NCBI GenBank assembly: GCA_038254365.1
Contig: JBBSGI010000007.1
Location: forward strand, 1 to 64,000
DNA from: JAWWPG01 sp038254365
GTDB taxonomy: Bacteria > Actinomycetota > Actinomycetes > Propionibacteriales > Nocardioidaceae
Reading direction: 5' to 3'
DNA length: 64,000 bases
Both the position numbers and the translations under genes were made by a program. Of this stretch, positions 1 to 6,671 are shown piece after piece. Under the pieces are notes generated by a model. It saw only the letters and a program-made list of their open reading frames with translations, was not told the DNA's origin and did no database searches. The first letter of the stretch is position 1, and each line of letters opens with the position of its first letter.

Positions 1-1
1 G

Positions 2-1471
2 ATCGTCAACCTCGGCGAGGCCGCGGAGTACATGTTCGACCACAACATCTTCCAGGAGAACCTGGTCGGCGTGGACTACTGCGAGAAGATGATCGCGGAG
101 ACGAACCCCGGGGTGCTCGAGCAGGCCAACCGGACCGAGGCCCCGCACGCAGGCGAGCACGGCTACCGGACCATCGGCGACATCATGCGTTCGCTGAACC
201 CGTTCACCGGCGAGTTCTACCGCGAGGCGCTCGTCACGAGCCGTTACACCCGCGAGATGTTCTGCCTGATGGAGGGGCGGCACGTCCACCCGTCGACCCT
301 GTACCCGGGCGGCGTCGGGACCGTTGCGACGATCCAGCTGATGACCGACTACATGACCCGACTGATGCGCTACATCGAGTTCATGAAGAAGGTCGTGCCG
401 ATGCACGACGACCTCTTCGACTTCATGTACGAGGCGCTTCCGGGCTACGAGCAGGTCGGGCTCCGCCGTACGCTCCTCGGCTGCTGGGGCTCCTTCCAAG
501 ATCCCGAGCACTGCAACTTCGAGTACAAGGACATGACCAACTGGGGTCGCAAGATGTACGTGACTCCGGGAGTCGTCGTCGACGGCAAGCTCGTGACGAC
601 CGACCTGGTCGAGATCAACCTCGGAATTCGGATCCTGCTCGGCTCCTCCTACTACGAGGACTGGGAAGGGCAGGAGACGTTCGTCACCCGCGACCCGCTG
701 GGCAACCCGGTCGACCGGCGGCACCCCTGGAACCAGCACACCAACCCGCGTCCCCAGAAGCGTGACTTCGACGACAAGTACAGCTGGGTCATGTCGCCGC
801 GCTGGTACGACGGTAAGGACTATCTGGCGCTGGACACCGGCGGCGGCCCGCTGGCCCGTCTCTGGTCGACGGCTCTCGCCGGACTTGTCGACACCGGCTA
901 CGTGAAGTCCACCGGCAACAGCGTGCAGATCAACCTGCCGAAGACCGTGCTCAAGGGTCCGGTGTCACTGGAGTGGAAGGTTCCCCAGTGGAGCAACACC
1001 ATCGAGCGCAACCGGGCGCGGACGTACTTCCAGGCCTACGCGGCCGCGCAGGCGCTGCACTTCGCGGAGAAGGCACTCGTCGAGATCCGGGCTGGCCGGA
1101 CGAAGACCTGGGAGAAGTTCACGGTCCCCGACGAGGGGATCGGCTGCGGCTTCACCGAGGCGGTGCGCGGGGTGCTGTCGCACCACATGGTCATTCGTGA
1201 CGGAAAGATCGCGAACTACCACCCGTACCCGCCGACGCCCTGGAACGCCAACCCGCGCGACAGCTACGGCACCCCGGGCCCCTACGAGGACGCCGTGCAA
1301 GGCCAGCCGATCTTCGAGGAGAACGACCGGGAGCACTTCAAGGGCATCGACATCATGCGGACCGTACGCAGTTTCGACCCCTGCCTGCCGTGCGGTGTGC
1401 ACATGTACCTCGGGGCAGGAAAGAAGCTCGAGATGCTGCACTCGCCCACCCAGTCCGTGACGGGAGAGTAA
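2..1471 (+). CDS. hhyL: [NiFe]-hydrogenase large subunit, group 1h type (5' end outside window)
   Basis: Catalytic subunit of an uptake [NiFe]-hydrogenase that oxidises H2 at the Ni-Fe site. The frame is open from the first complete codon at position 2, so the gene is cut by the window edge. The N-terminal L1 cysteine motif (CxxC) lies outside. The C-terminal L2 motif DPCLPCGVH is present and is followed by a 22-residue tail. In this family such a tail is removed after the His by an endopeptidase, which fits the protease gene at 6120. The GVHMY ending and the downstream DUF5947/DUF6084/DUF6893/DUF6390 genes point to the actinobacterial high-affinity Hhy type rather than Huc (2a). The small subunit should lie just upstream. 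The next gene starts 8 bp after the stop. Confidence 0.93.
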   Translation: MVNLGEAAEYMFDHNIFQENLVGVDYCEKMIAETNPGVLEQANRTEAPHAGEHGYRTIGDIMRSLNPFTGEFYREALVTSRYTREMFCLMEGRHVHPSTLYPGGVGTVATIQLMTDYMTRLMRYIEFMKKVVPMHDDLFDFMYEALPGYEQVGLRRTLLGCWGSFQDPEHCNFEYKDMTNWGRKMYVTPGVVVDGKLVTTDLVEINLGIRILLGSSYYEDWEGQETFVTRDPLGNPVDRRHPWNQHTNPRPQKRDFDDKYSWVMSPRWYDGKDYLALDTGGGPLARLWSTALAGLVDTGYVKSTGNSVQINLPKTVLKGPVSLEWKVPQWSNTIERNRARTYFQAYAAAQALHFAEKALVEIRAGRTKTWEKFTVPDEGIGCGFTEAVRGVLSHHMVIRDGKIANYHPYPPTPWNANPRDSYGTPGPYEDAVQGQPIFEENDREHFKGIDIMRTVRSFDPCLPCGVHMYLGAGKKLEMLHSPTQSVTGE

Positions 1472-1479
1472 GCACCGCG

Positions 1480-2436
1480 ATGGGTTCGGCCGAAGCAGAC
1501 GTCGAGAAGTCCGACCAGCTTCGGGCCACTGGTGAGCGTATTGACGCCCTGCTGGATGCGAGCGCGTCCGGCGGGCCGATAGCGCGGGAGCGGGCCGAGG
1601 AGCTGGTCCGGCTGGTGGCGGACCTGTACGGTGCGGGGCTGGAGCGCGTGCTGACGATCATGCACGAGACTGGCCGTCTGGACGACCACGCCCTGGCCGC
1701 CCTCGCCGGTGACGACCTGGTCTCCAGTCTGCTCCTCGTGCACGACCTCCACCCGTACGACGTCAGGACCCGGGTCGAACACGCTCTGGTGAGCGTCCGG
1801 CCCTACTTGGGCACCCACGGCGGCGACGTGGAGCTGATCGACGTGAGCGCCGACGGGGTGGTGCGGCTGCGGCTGCTCGGAAGCTGCGACGGCTGCCCGT
1901 CGTCGTCGGTCACCCTGAAGCTGGCCGTCGAGGGAGCCATCGAGGCCGCCGCTCCCGAGATCGTCTCCATCGAGGTGGAGACTCCGACGGAGACAAGCAA
2001 GCCCGCAGCCGGCGCCATGATCTCGGTCGACTCCCTGAGGTCGCGCCTCGACGCACCGTCCCAGGGCGAGGCGATGGCGAAGAACGGCTCCTCCTGGGAG
2101 ACGGTTCCGGCCTTCATGGCCCTCGAGCCTGGAGCGGTGAGTGGCTTCATGGTGGGGGCCACGCAGGTCCTGGGCTGCCGGATCGGCAGCGACCTGTTCG
2201 CCTTCGTCGACCGCTGCGCCCGTTGTGAGGCCTCGCTGGCCGATGCCGTACTGGCCCGGCGACTCGGCGGAGCGGTCGGCGACGCGGTGCTCCGGTGCCC
2301 TGCCTGCCAGGCCCACTACGACGTACGGCGCGCTGGTGCCTGCCTCGACCAGGACGACCTGCACCTCGACCCCCTTCCGTTGCTCGTCAACGGCGATCTG
2401 GTTTCGGTCGCCGTTCCCTCATGGGTCTCGGCATGA
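1480..2436 (+). CDS. NifU C-terminal domain plus Rieske-like four-cysteine domain protein
   Basis: Probable Fe-S protein of the hydrogenase locus, 318 aa. Residues about 100-170 form a NifU C-terminal domain with the CDGC motif (C136, C139), which in NifU/Nfu proteins carries a transferable Fe-S cluster. Residues about 215-310 look like a Rieske ferredoxin fold, but the expected CxH...CxxH ligands appear as CARC (C246, C249) and CPAC (C273, C276). All four candidate ligands are therefore cysteines. I infer a rubredoxin-like or all-Cys cluster site rather than a classic Rieske centre. The ATG 8 bp after hhyL was chosen because upstream codons of the open frame lie inside hhyL. A role in electron transfer or cluster delivery to the hydrogenase is inferred from context. 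Confidence 0.82.
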   Translation: MGSAEADVEKSDQLRATGERIDALLDASASGGPIARERAEELVRLVADLYGAGLERVLTIMHETGRLDDHALAALAGDDLVSSLLLVHDLHPYDVRTRVEHALVSVRPYLGTHGGDVELIDVSADGVVRLRLLGSCDGCPSSSVTLKLAVEGAIEAAAPEIVSIEVETPTETSKPAAGAMISVDSLRSRLDAPSQGEAMAKNGSSWETVPAFMALEPGAVSGFMVGATQVLGCRIGSDLFAFVDRCARCEASLADAVLARRLGGAVGDAVLRCPACQAHYDVRRAGACLDQDDLHLDPLPLLVNGDLVSVAVPSWVSA

Positions 2437-2491
2437 GCCTCCGGTCGCTGCGCGGCGAGGCCAGGAACGTCACGGTCACCCCGGACCTGCG

Positions 2492-3172
2492 ATGAACGGC
2501 GGCTCACCGTCCGGAATCCGAAACGGGTCCCCCTTGGCGTCCTTGAAGCGCATCACCTCCACGAGGCCGACGGCGCCCGTCGGGGAGCGGTGCGAGATGT
2601 GCGGGGAGCAGATCTCGCAGGCGCACCAGCACGTCGTCAACCTCGAGAGCCGGGTGCTGATGTGCACCTGTCGAGCCTGCTATCTGCTCTTCACCGCCCA
2701 GGATGCGCAGCTTCGCTACCGCGCCGTACCGGAGCGTTACCTGTCGTTCCCCTCGTTCGAGCTCGACGTCCGCCAATACGACGAGCTGGAGATCCCCGTA
2801 GGGCTCGCGTTCCTTTTCAAGAACTCGCTGATGGGCAGGACCGTGGCGTTCTACCCCGGCCCCGCCGGCGCCACCGAGTCGGAGCTTCCCCTCGAGGCCT
2901 GGGACCGGATCGTGGCCGCGAACCCGGAGCTCGACCAACTGCTGCCCGATGTCGAGGCGCTGTTGATCCGCGGCGCCGACCGAGACGGAGCCGCGTTCTC
3001 CTGTCACCTGGTGCCCATCGACGCTTGTTATGAGCTGGTCGGACAGCTGCGCACGCTGTGGCGGGGTTTCGACGGCGGCCAGGAGGTGCATGAGGCGATG
3101 TCGGAGTTCTTCGACGAGGTGTCCCGGCGCAGCCGGCCCGCCAAGCCTCTGGTCGACGAGGCGGCCCGATGA
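2492..3172 (+). CDS. DUF5947 family hydrogenase-locus protein
   Basis: Family of unknown function that I recognise from actinobacterial Hhy hydrogenase operons; 226 aa. Near the N-terminus there are two cysteine pairs, CEMCG at about residues 34-38 and CTCRAC about 28 residues later, which could bind zinc or an Fe-S cluster. The rest is a soluble alpha/beta protein with no membrane segment. The ATG at 2492 is the first good start after a 55-bp gap from the NifU/Rieske-like gene. The open frame extends further upstream only inside that gene. The stop overlaps the ATG of the next gene (ATGA), which suggests translational coupling. Function is inferred from context only: assembly or electron-transfer accessory. 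Confidence 0.8.
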   Translation: MNGGSPSGIRNGSPLASLKRITSTRPTAPVGERCEMCGEQISQAHQHVVNLESRVLMCTCRACYLLFTAQDAQLRYRAVPERYLSFPSFELDVRQYDELEIPVGLAFLFKNSLMGRTVAFYPGPAGATESELPLEAWDRIVAANPELDQLLPDVEALLIRGADRDGAAFSCHLVPIDACYELVGQLRTLWRGFDGGQEVHEAMSEFFDEVSRRSRPAKPLVDEAAR

Positions 3173-3810
3173 GCGCCTTCACGTTCACCGCCGTCGACAT
3201 CTTCGCCGAGCCCTACGCTGTGGCGCCCCAGCTCACGGCGCGGCTGCGCATCGAGGAGGCGACGGGTGCCGTCGTGCACGCCATAGCACTCCGCTGCCAA
3301 GTGCGCATCGAGCCACAGCGCCGCCGGTACTCGGAGGCGGAGGAGAGCGGGCTGCTCGCCCTGTTCGGTGGTCGCGAGCGGTGGATCGACACGCTGAAGC
3401 CATTCATGTGGATGCAGTGCAACACGATGGTCCAGGGCTTCACCTCCATCACCGAGGTAGACCTTCCCCTTCCCTGCACCTACGACTTCGAGGTCACCGG
3501 GTCGACGTACATGCATGCCCTGAGCGAGGGGACCATCCCACTGGCACTGCTCTTCTCCGGCACGATCTTCACTCGCGGGCTCAACGGGTTCGGTGTCGAG
3601 CAGGTGCCCTGGGACTGCGAGGCGTCCTACCAGCTTCCGGTCTCCGTCTGGAACCAGATGATCGACTTCTACTACCCGAACAGCGGCTGGGTACGCCTCG
3701 ACCGCGATGTGGTCGAGGCGCTCGCACACATCAAGGCTGCGCGCGGCTTGACCAGCCTGGACGCCACCGTCGAGTCTCTCCTGGCGGCCGCCGACGAGGT
3801 GCTTTCATGA
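3169..3810 (+). CDS. DUF6084 family hydrogenase-locus protein
   Basis: 213-aa protein of a family of unknown function linked to Hhy clusters. It has no signal peptide or membrane helix. It is rich in aromatic and beta-strand-like stretches, and motifs such as WMQCNTMVQGF and PWDCEASYQLP contain its few cysteines. It starts with ATG overlapping the DUF5947 stop (ATGA at 3169-3172) and ends overlapping the next ATG in the same way (3807-3810). The three proteins DUF5947, DUF6084 and the 478-aa product are therefore probably made together. No catalytic motif is recognised. Confidence 0.8.
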   Translation: MSAFTFTAVDIFAEPYAVAPQLTARLRIEEATGAVVHAIALRCQVRIEPQRRRYSEAEESGLLALFGGRERWIDTLKPFMWMQCNTMVQGFTSITEVDLPLPCTYDFEVTGSTYMHALSEGTIPLALLFSGTIFTRGLNGFGVEQVPWDCEASYQLPVSVWNQMIDFYYPNSGWVRLDRDVVEALAHIKAARGLTSLDATVESLLAAADEVLS

Positions 3811-5243
3811 GCCTCGAGCTGGCTCGCAAGGTGGCCGACGCCGTCCTCTTCGAGGGTTACCTCCTCTATCCCTACCGGGCGACGTCCAGCAAGAACCGCG
3901 TGCGTTGGCAGTTCGGTGTGCTGGGTCCGGCCGGTGCCGTCGAGGGCGGGATCGGCGAGGAGTCGTCGATGTTCGCCGACGCCTTGGTGCGGGACGGGGC
4001 GGACGCGGAGATCATGGTTCACGTGCGGTTCCTTCAGCTGCAGCGCCGGGTGGCCCAGCTCCGGGATGGCGACACCTTCACCCCGGTCGACGAGCTCGTG
4101 GTAGGAGAGCAGCGCTGGCTGACCTGGGACGAGGCCGTCGAGCGTGAACCGGTGGTCGGCCCGGTCCCGCTGCGCGACCTGGCGCAGGCGCCTACTTTCG
4201 AGGTCCGGGTGCCCCCGAGCCACGACGTTGAGGACGTGCGCGACCAGCAGGGCCGCGTGGTCGGCCGCGTCGTACGGGAGTCGGAGGCGTTGTCGGCCAC
4301 CTTGCGCGCCCAGACGCATCCCCTGGTCGGCGGCTTCACTCGCCTCACGCTGCGACTCGACAACGAAGCCGAGGCTCAGCCGGACAAGGACCGCGCGATC
4401 GGCGTCTCCTTGATCGGGACCCACTTGTTGGTGACCATCGAAGGGGGCCAGTTCGTCTCGACGGTCAACCCTCCAGACGATGCCCTGTCCGCCGCAGCGG
4501 AGTGTCACCAGCACCGCTGGTGGCCCGTCTTGGCCGGGTCTGTCGACGAGACGCGGATTCTGCTGGTCTCGCCGATCATCGTCGAGGACCATGCGCAGCT
4601 GGCGCCGGAGAGTGCCGGTGCGCTCTTCGACTCCACGGAGATCGACGAGATCCTCACCCTGCGCGTGATGACGCTCACGGATGCGGAGAAGGCCGACGCG
4701 CGGGCTACCGACCCGCGCGCCGCCGAGATCATCGACCGGTGCGACACCATGTCCCCGGAGCAGCTGCAGGAGCTGCACGGCATCCTGCGTAACCCGCACG
4801 CCCTCCCGGTGGCGGGCGACGGCGACGACCCGTACGCGCTTCCCGACGAGCTCACCTGGGGGGCGGCACTCGAGCCCGGGAGCGATCCGCTCTTCACCGC
4901 CGATGCGCCCTGGTGGGACCCCGAGGCCGATGCGAGCGTGGCGCCGGAGACCGACAGCGTGGTCATCGGTGGTGTCTCGGTCTCCAAGGGCAGCCTGGTC
5001 ACGGTGCACCCCAACCGACGGGCCGACGCCCAGGACCTGTTCTTCGCCGGCATGACCGCGAAGGTTTCCGCCGTCCTCAGCGACGTCGACGGCGACACCC
5101 ACGTCGCGGTGACGCTGGTCGACGACCCAGCGGCGGAGATGCACGACTGGTACGGCCGCTACCTGTACTTCGCTCCGGACGAGCTCCAACCAGTCACCGC
5201 CGCCATCAACGAGGCTGCACCCCCAGGAGGAGATTCCTTATGA
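3807..5243 (+). CDS. Uncharacterised 478-aa protein of the Hhy hydrogenase cluster
   Basis: I do not recognise a named domain. The N-terminus reads LARKVADAVLFEGYLLYPYR and is followed by mixed alpha/beta sequence. The last 120 residues are acidic and contain a segment near residues 390-440 (VSVSKGSLVTVHPNRRADAQ) resembling a small beta-barrel (KOW/SH3-like). There is no signal peptide and few cysteines, so it is unlikely to be an electron carrier. A scaffold or maturation factor is more likely, which is inference. The ATG at 3807 overlaps the DUF6084 stop. Its own stop (5241-5243) overlaps the ATG of the DUF6893 micropeptide at 5240, so all three are tightly coupled. Confidence 0.78.
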   Translation: MSLELARKVADAVLFEGYLLYPYRATSSKNRVRWQFGVLGPAGAVEGGIGEESSMFADALVRDGADAEIMVHVRFLQLQRRVAQLRDGDTFTPVDELVVGEQRWLTWDEAVEREPVVGPVPLRDLAQAPTFEVRVPPSHDVEDVRDQQGRVVGRVVRESEALSATLRAQTHPLVGGFTRLTLRLDNEAEAQPDKDRAIGVSLIGTHLLVTIEGGQFVSTVNPPDDALSAAAECHQHRWWPVLAGSVDETRILLVSPIIVEDHAQLAPESAGALFDSTEIDEILTLRVMTLTDAEKADARATDPRAAEIIDRCDTMSPEQLQELHGILRNPHALPVAGDGDDPYALPDELTWGAALEPGSDPLFTADAPWWDPEADASVAPETDSVVIGGVSVSKGSLVTVHPNRRADAQDLFFAGMTAKVSAVLSDVDGDTHVAVTLVDDPAAEMHDWYGRYLYFAPDELQPVTAAINEAAPPGGDSL

Positions 5244-5359
5244 AGACGCTTGGCACGATCACCGCAATGCTCTTGGCCGCCGTGACAGCGGGCGCGGCAC
5301 TGGTCGCGCTGCGCTCGGTACCCGATATCCGGAGATATCTGAAGATGCGTCAGATGTGA
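5240..5359 (+). CDS. DUF6893 family 39-aa membrane micropeptide, copy A
   Basis: Tiny protein: about 20 hydrophobic residues (TITAMLLAAVTAGAALVAL) form one membrane helix, followed by a basic tail RSVPDIRRYLKMRQM. The tail motif RSxPDIRRYxxxRxM is shared with copy B at 5958. The ATG lies after the Shine-Dalgarno AGGAGGAG (about 5225-5232) and overlaps the stop of the 478-aa gene. The predicted topology puts the basic tail in the cytoplasm by the positive-inside rule. Function is not established. Membrane attachment of the otherwise soluble hydrogenase is a reasonable guess. Small genes like this are often missed in annotation. Confidence 0.85.
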   Translation: MKTLGTITAMLLAAVTAGAALVALRSVPDIRRYLKMRQM

Positions 5360-5384
5360 ACAGCGCAACCAAGGAGGAGACATC

Positions 5385-5594
5385 ATGAGCGACACACCAG
5401 GCGAGCACCTCGAGGAGGAGCCGCAGGATGAACGAGGCCCGATGGGGTCCCGCGACTCGGGTTCGGACGAGCCCGGGGCTGGCCCGGCCGACCGCCCCGC
5501 CGGAACGTCCGACGAGGAGTCCGACACCTCGGTCGACCCACAAGGCGCGGGTCACGAGGACGCGCCCGACTTGCCGACCGGTTCAGGCGGCTGA
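5385..5594 (+). CDS. Small acidic low-complexity protein (69 aa)
   Basis: The ATG follows a strong ribosome-binding site, AAGGAGGAGA (about 5371-5380), which is the main support that this is translated. The product is almost entirely Asp, Glu, Gly, Pro and Ser, has no predicted fold and is strongly acidic, so it is probably disordered. It lies between the two DUF6893 micropeptides next to a second, similar acidic protein at 5641. I do not recognise a family. A soluble or regulatory partner for the basic micropeptide tails is only a suggestion based on charge and position. Confidence 0.6.
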   Translation: MSDTPGEHLEEEPQDERGPMGSRDSGSDEPGAGPADRPAGTSDEESDTSVDPQGAGHEDAPDLPTGSGG

Positions 5595-5640
5595 CGATGA
5601 GAATGTCACGATTCACCTCAGTGTGCCGAAGGAGCCCGAC

Positions 5641-5961
5641 ATGACAACCGAATCGTTCGACCCCAACGACCCCGATACCGGCGGCCGTGCGCTGCCCCCG
5701 TACGACGACCGCCGCGAGAGCGCCGACATCGACAGCGAAGGGGCGGAACGCGACGGAGCCAACGTGGGCGGCGCCGCCGGTCCGGTGGAGGACGATGAGA
5801 TGAAGGCGGCTGAGCCGGCCGAAACCGAGCGCGGCGCCATCGCCTCGCCCGCCGACGAACAGGCAGCCGACGCGACGTCTGACGAGCGTGGACAGGAAGA
5901 CGAAGGAGTCGGCCCGTCCCACCAAGGTGGCACACCACGCGGCGAGGACGAAGGCGCATGA
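5641..5961 (+). CDS. Small acidic low-complexity protein (106 aa)
   Basis: Second acidic, probably disordered protein of the hydrogenase locus. It begins MTTESFDPNDPD after a GAAGGAG ribosome-binding site (about 5629-5635). Asp, Glu, Ala, Gly and Pro dominate, with no membrane helix and no cysteine. Its stop overlaps the ATG of DUF6893 copy B (ATGA at 5958-5961), so each acidic gene is paired with a micropeptide in the order A - acidic - acidic - B. I recognise no family. The open frame runs further upstream but only through the preceding small gene, so the ATG at 5641 is preferred. Confidence 0.65.
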   Translation: MTTESFDPNDPDTGGRALPPYDDRRESADIDSEGAERDGANVGGAAGPVEDDEMKAAEPAETERGAIASPADEQAADATSDERGQEDEGVGPSHQGGTPRGEDEGA

Positions 5962-6077
5962 GCATCGTCGGATGGATCGCGGTGGTGCTGGTCATCGTCG
6001 TCGTGCTCATCGGGCTGGCCGTCCTGGTCCGGTCGATCCCCGACATCCGCCGGTACTCGCGAATCCGGAAGATGTGA
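5958..6077 (+). CDS. DUF6893 family 39-aa membrane micropeptide, copy B
   Basis: Same architecture and exactly the same length as copy A: one hydrophobic helix rich in Val/Ile/Leu (residues about 5-24) and a basic tail RSIPDIRRYSRIRKM. The two helices differ in sequence while the tails match closely, so the conserved part is the cytoplasmic tail. The ATG overlaps the stop of the acidic 106-aa gene. Two diverged copies in one operon suggest a heteromeric or doubled membrane anchor. This is inference. Confidence 0.84.
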   Translation: MSIVGWIAVVLVIVVVLIGLAVLVRSIPDIRRYSRIRKM

Positions 6078-6101
6078 GGCGGCCGGGGCCGACTGGACGT
6101 T

Positions 6102-6125
6102 CGATGAGTCGATGAGTCGATGAGT
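6102..6125 (+). repeat. Three tandem 8-bp repeats CGATGAGT over the protease start
   Basis: CGATGAGT occurs three times head to tail (6102-6109, 6110-6117, 6118-6125). Each copy carries an ATG (6104, 6112, 6120). Because the period is 8, these fall in three frames, and the first two read only Met-Ser-Arg-stop. The third opens the maturation protease. The repeat may be slippage-prone or may give short coupling mini-ORFs. Confidence 0.7.
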
Positions 6126-6671
6126 GAGCCTCTGCGCACGACACGGATCCTGGTGGCCGGGATCGGCAACATCTTTCGAGGTGATGACGGTTTCGGCCCC
6201 GAGGTGCTCAGGCGTTACGCGGCTGCCCACCCCGACGTCGACGGCGTGCGTATCGTCGACTACGGGATCCGCGGAATGCACCTGGCCTATGACCTGCTCG
6301 ACGGGTACGACGCTCTCGTGATCGTCGACGCGTTGCCCGGGCAAGCCGGCTCGCCCGACACCCCGCCGGGGGCGCTGACGGTGCTCGAGGTCGGCGCCGA
6401 CGACCTCGGAGACGCCGACTTCGACCCCCACGGCATGAACCCCGTCGCGGTGCTCGCCAGTCTCGGTTCGCTTGGTGGCGAGCTGCCCACGACGTACGTC
6501 GTTGGGTGCTGCCCGGCCAGCCTCGCCGACGAGATGGGTCTTACCCCCGTTGTCACCGCGGCCATCGACGACGCGGTGCGACTGACTGCTCATGTCGTCG
6601 ACGACCTGCTCAGCGGCCGTCCGGTCTTGGGAGGTGAACGCGCGTGTGTCTCGGAATCCCCGGCCAGGTGA
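6120..6671 (+). CDS. Hydrogenase maturation endopeptidase (HyaD/HycI family)
   Basis: Nickel-dependent protease that removes the C-terminal tail of the large subunit after Ni-Fe insertion; 183 aa. The N-terminal GIGNIFRGDDGFG matches the family GxGNxLxxDDGxG motif with its metal-binding Asp. The next family landmarks follow as IVDYGIRG and VIVDAL. The ATG is the last of three in an 8-bp repeat. The only nearby alternatives are out of frame. The 3' end overlaps the GTG of the hypC-hypF fusion by 28 bp. Its substrate is almost certainly the hhyL product, whose 22-residue tail is encoded 4.6 kb upstream. Confidence 0.9.
   Translation: MSEPLRTTRILVAGIGNIFRGDDGFGPEVLRRYAAAHPDVDGVRIVDYGIRGMHLAYDLLDGYDALVIVDALPGQAGSPDTPPGALTVLEVGADDLGDADFDPHGMNPVAVLASLGSLGGELPTTYVVGCCPASLADEMGLTPVVTAAIDDAVRLTAHVVDDLLSGRPVLGGERACVSESPAR

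Noticed and set aside
2..1471. Group 2a (Huc) or bidirectional group 3 assignment of the hydrogenase
   Set aside because: The DPCLPCGVHMY ending and the DUF5947/6084/6893/6390 neighbourhood fit the Hhy type. No diaphorase or Huc-type genes are seen.
3672..5189. 505-aa open frame on the minus strand opposite the 478-aa hydrogenase-locus gene
   Set aside because: Its composition is Arg/His/Val/Asp-rich, as expected of the antisense of GC-rich coding DNA, and it runs fully opposite overlapping, well-supported genes.
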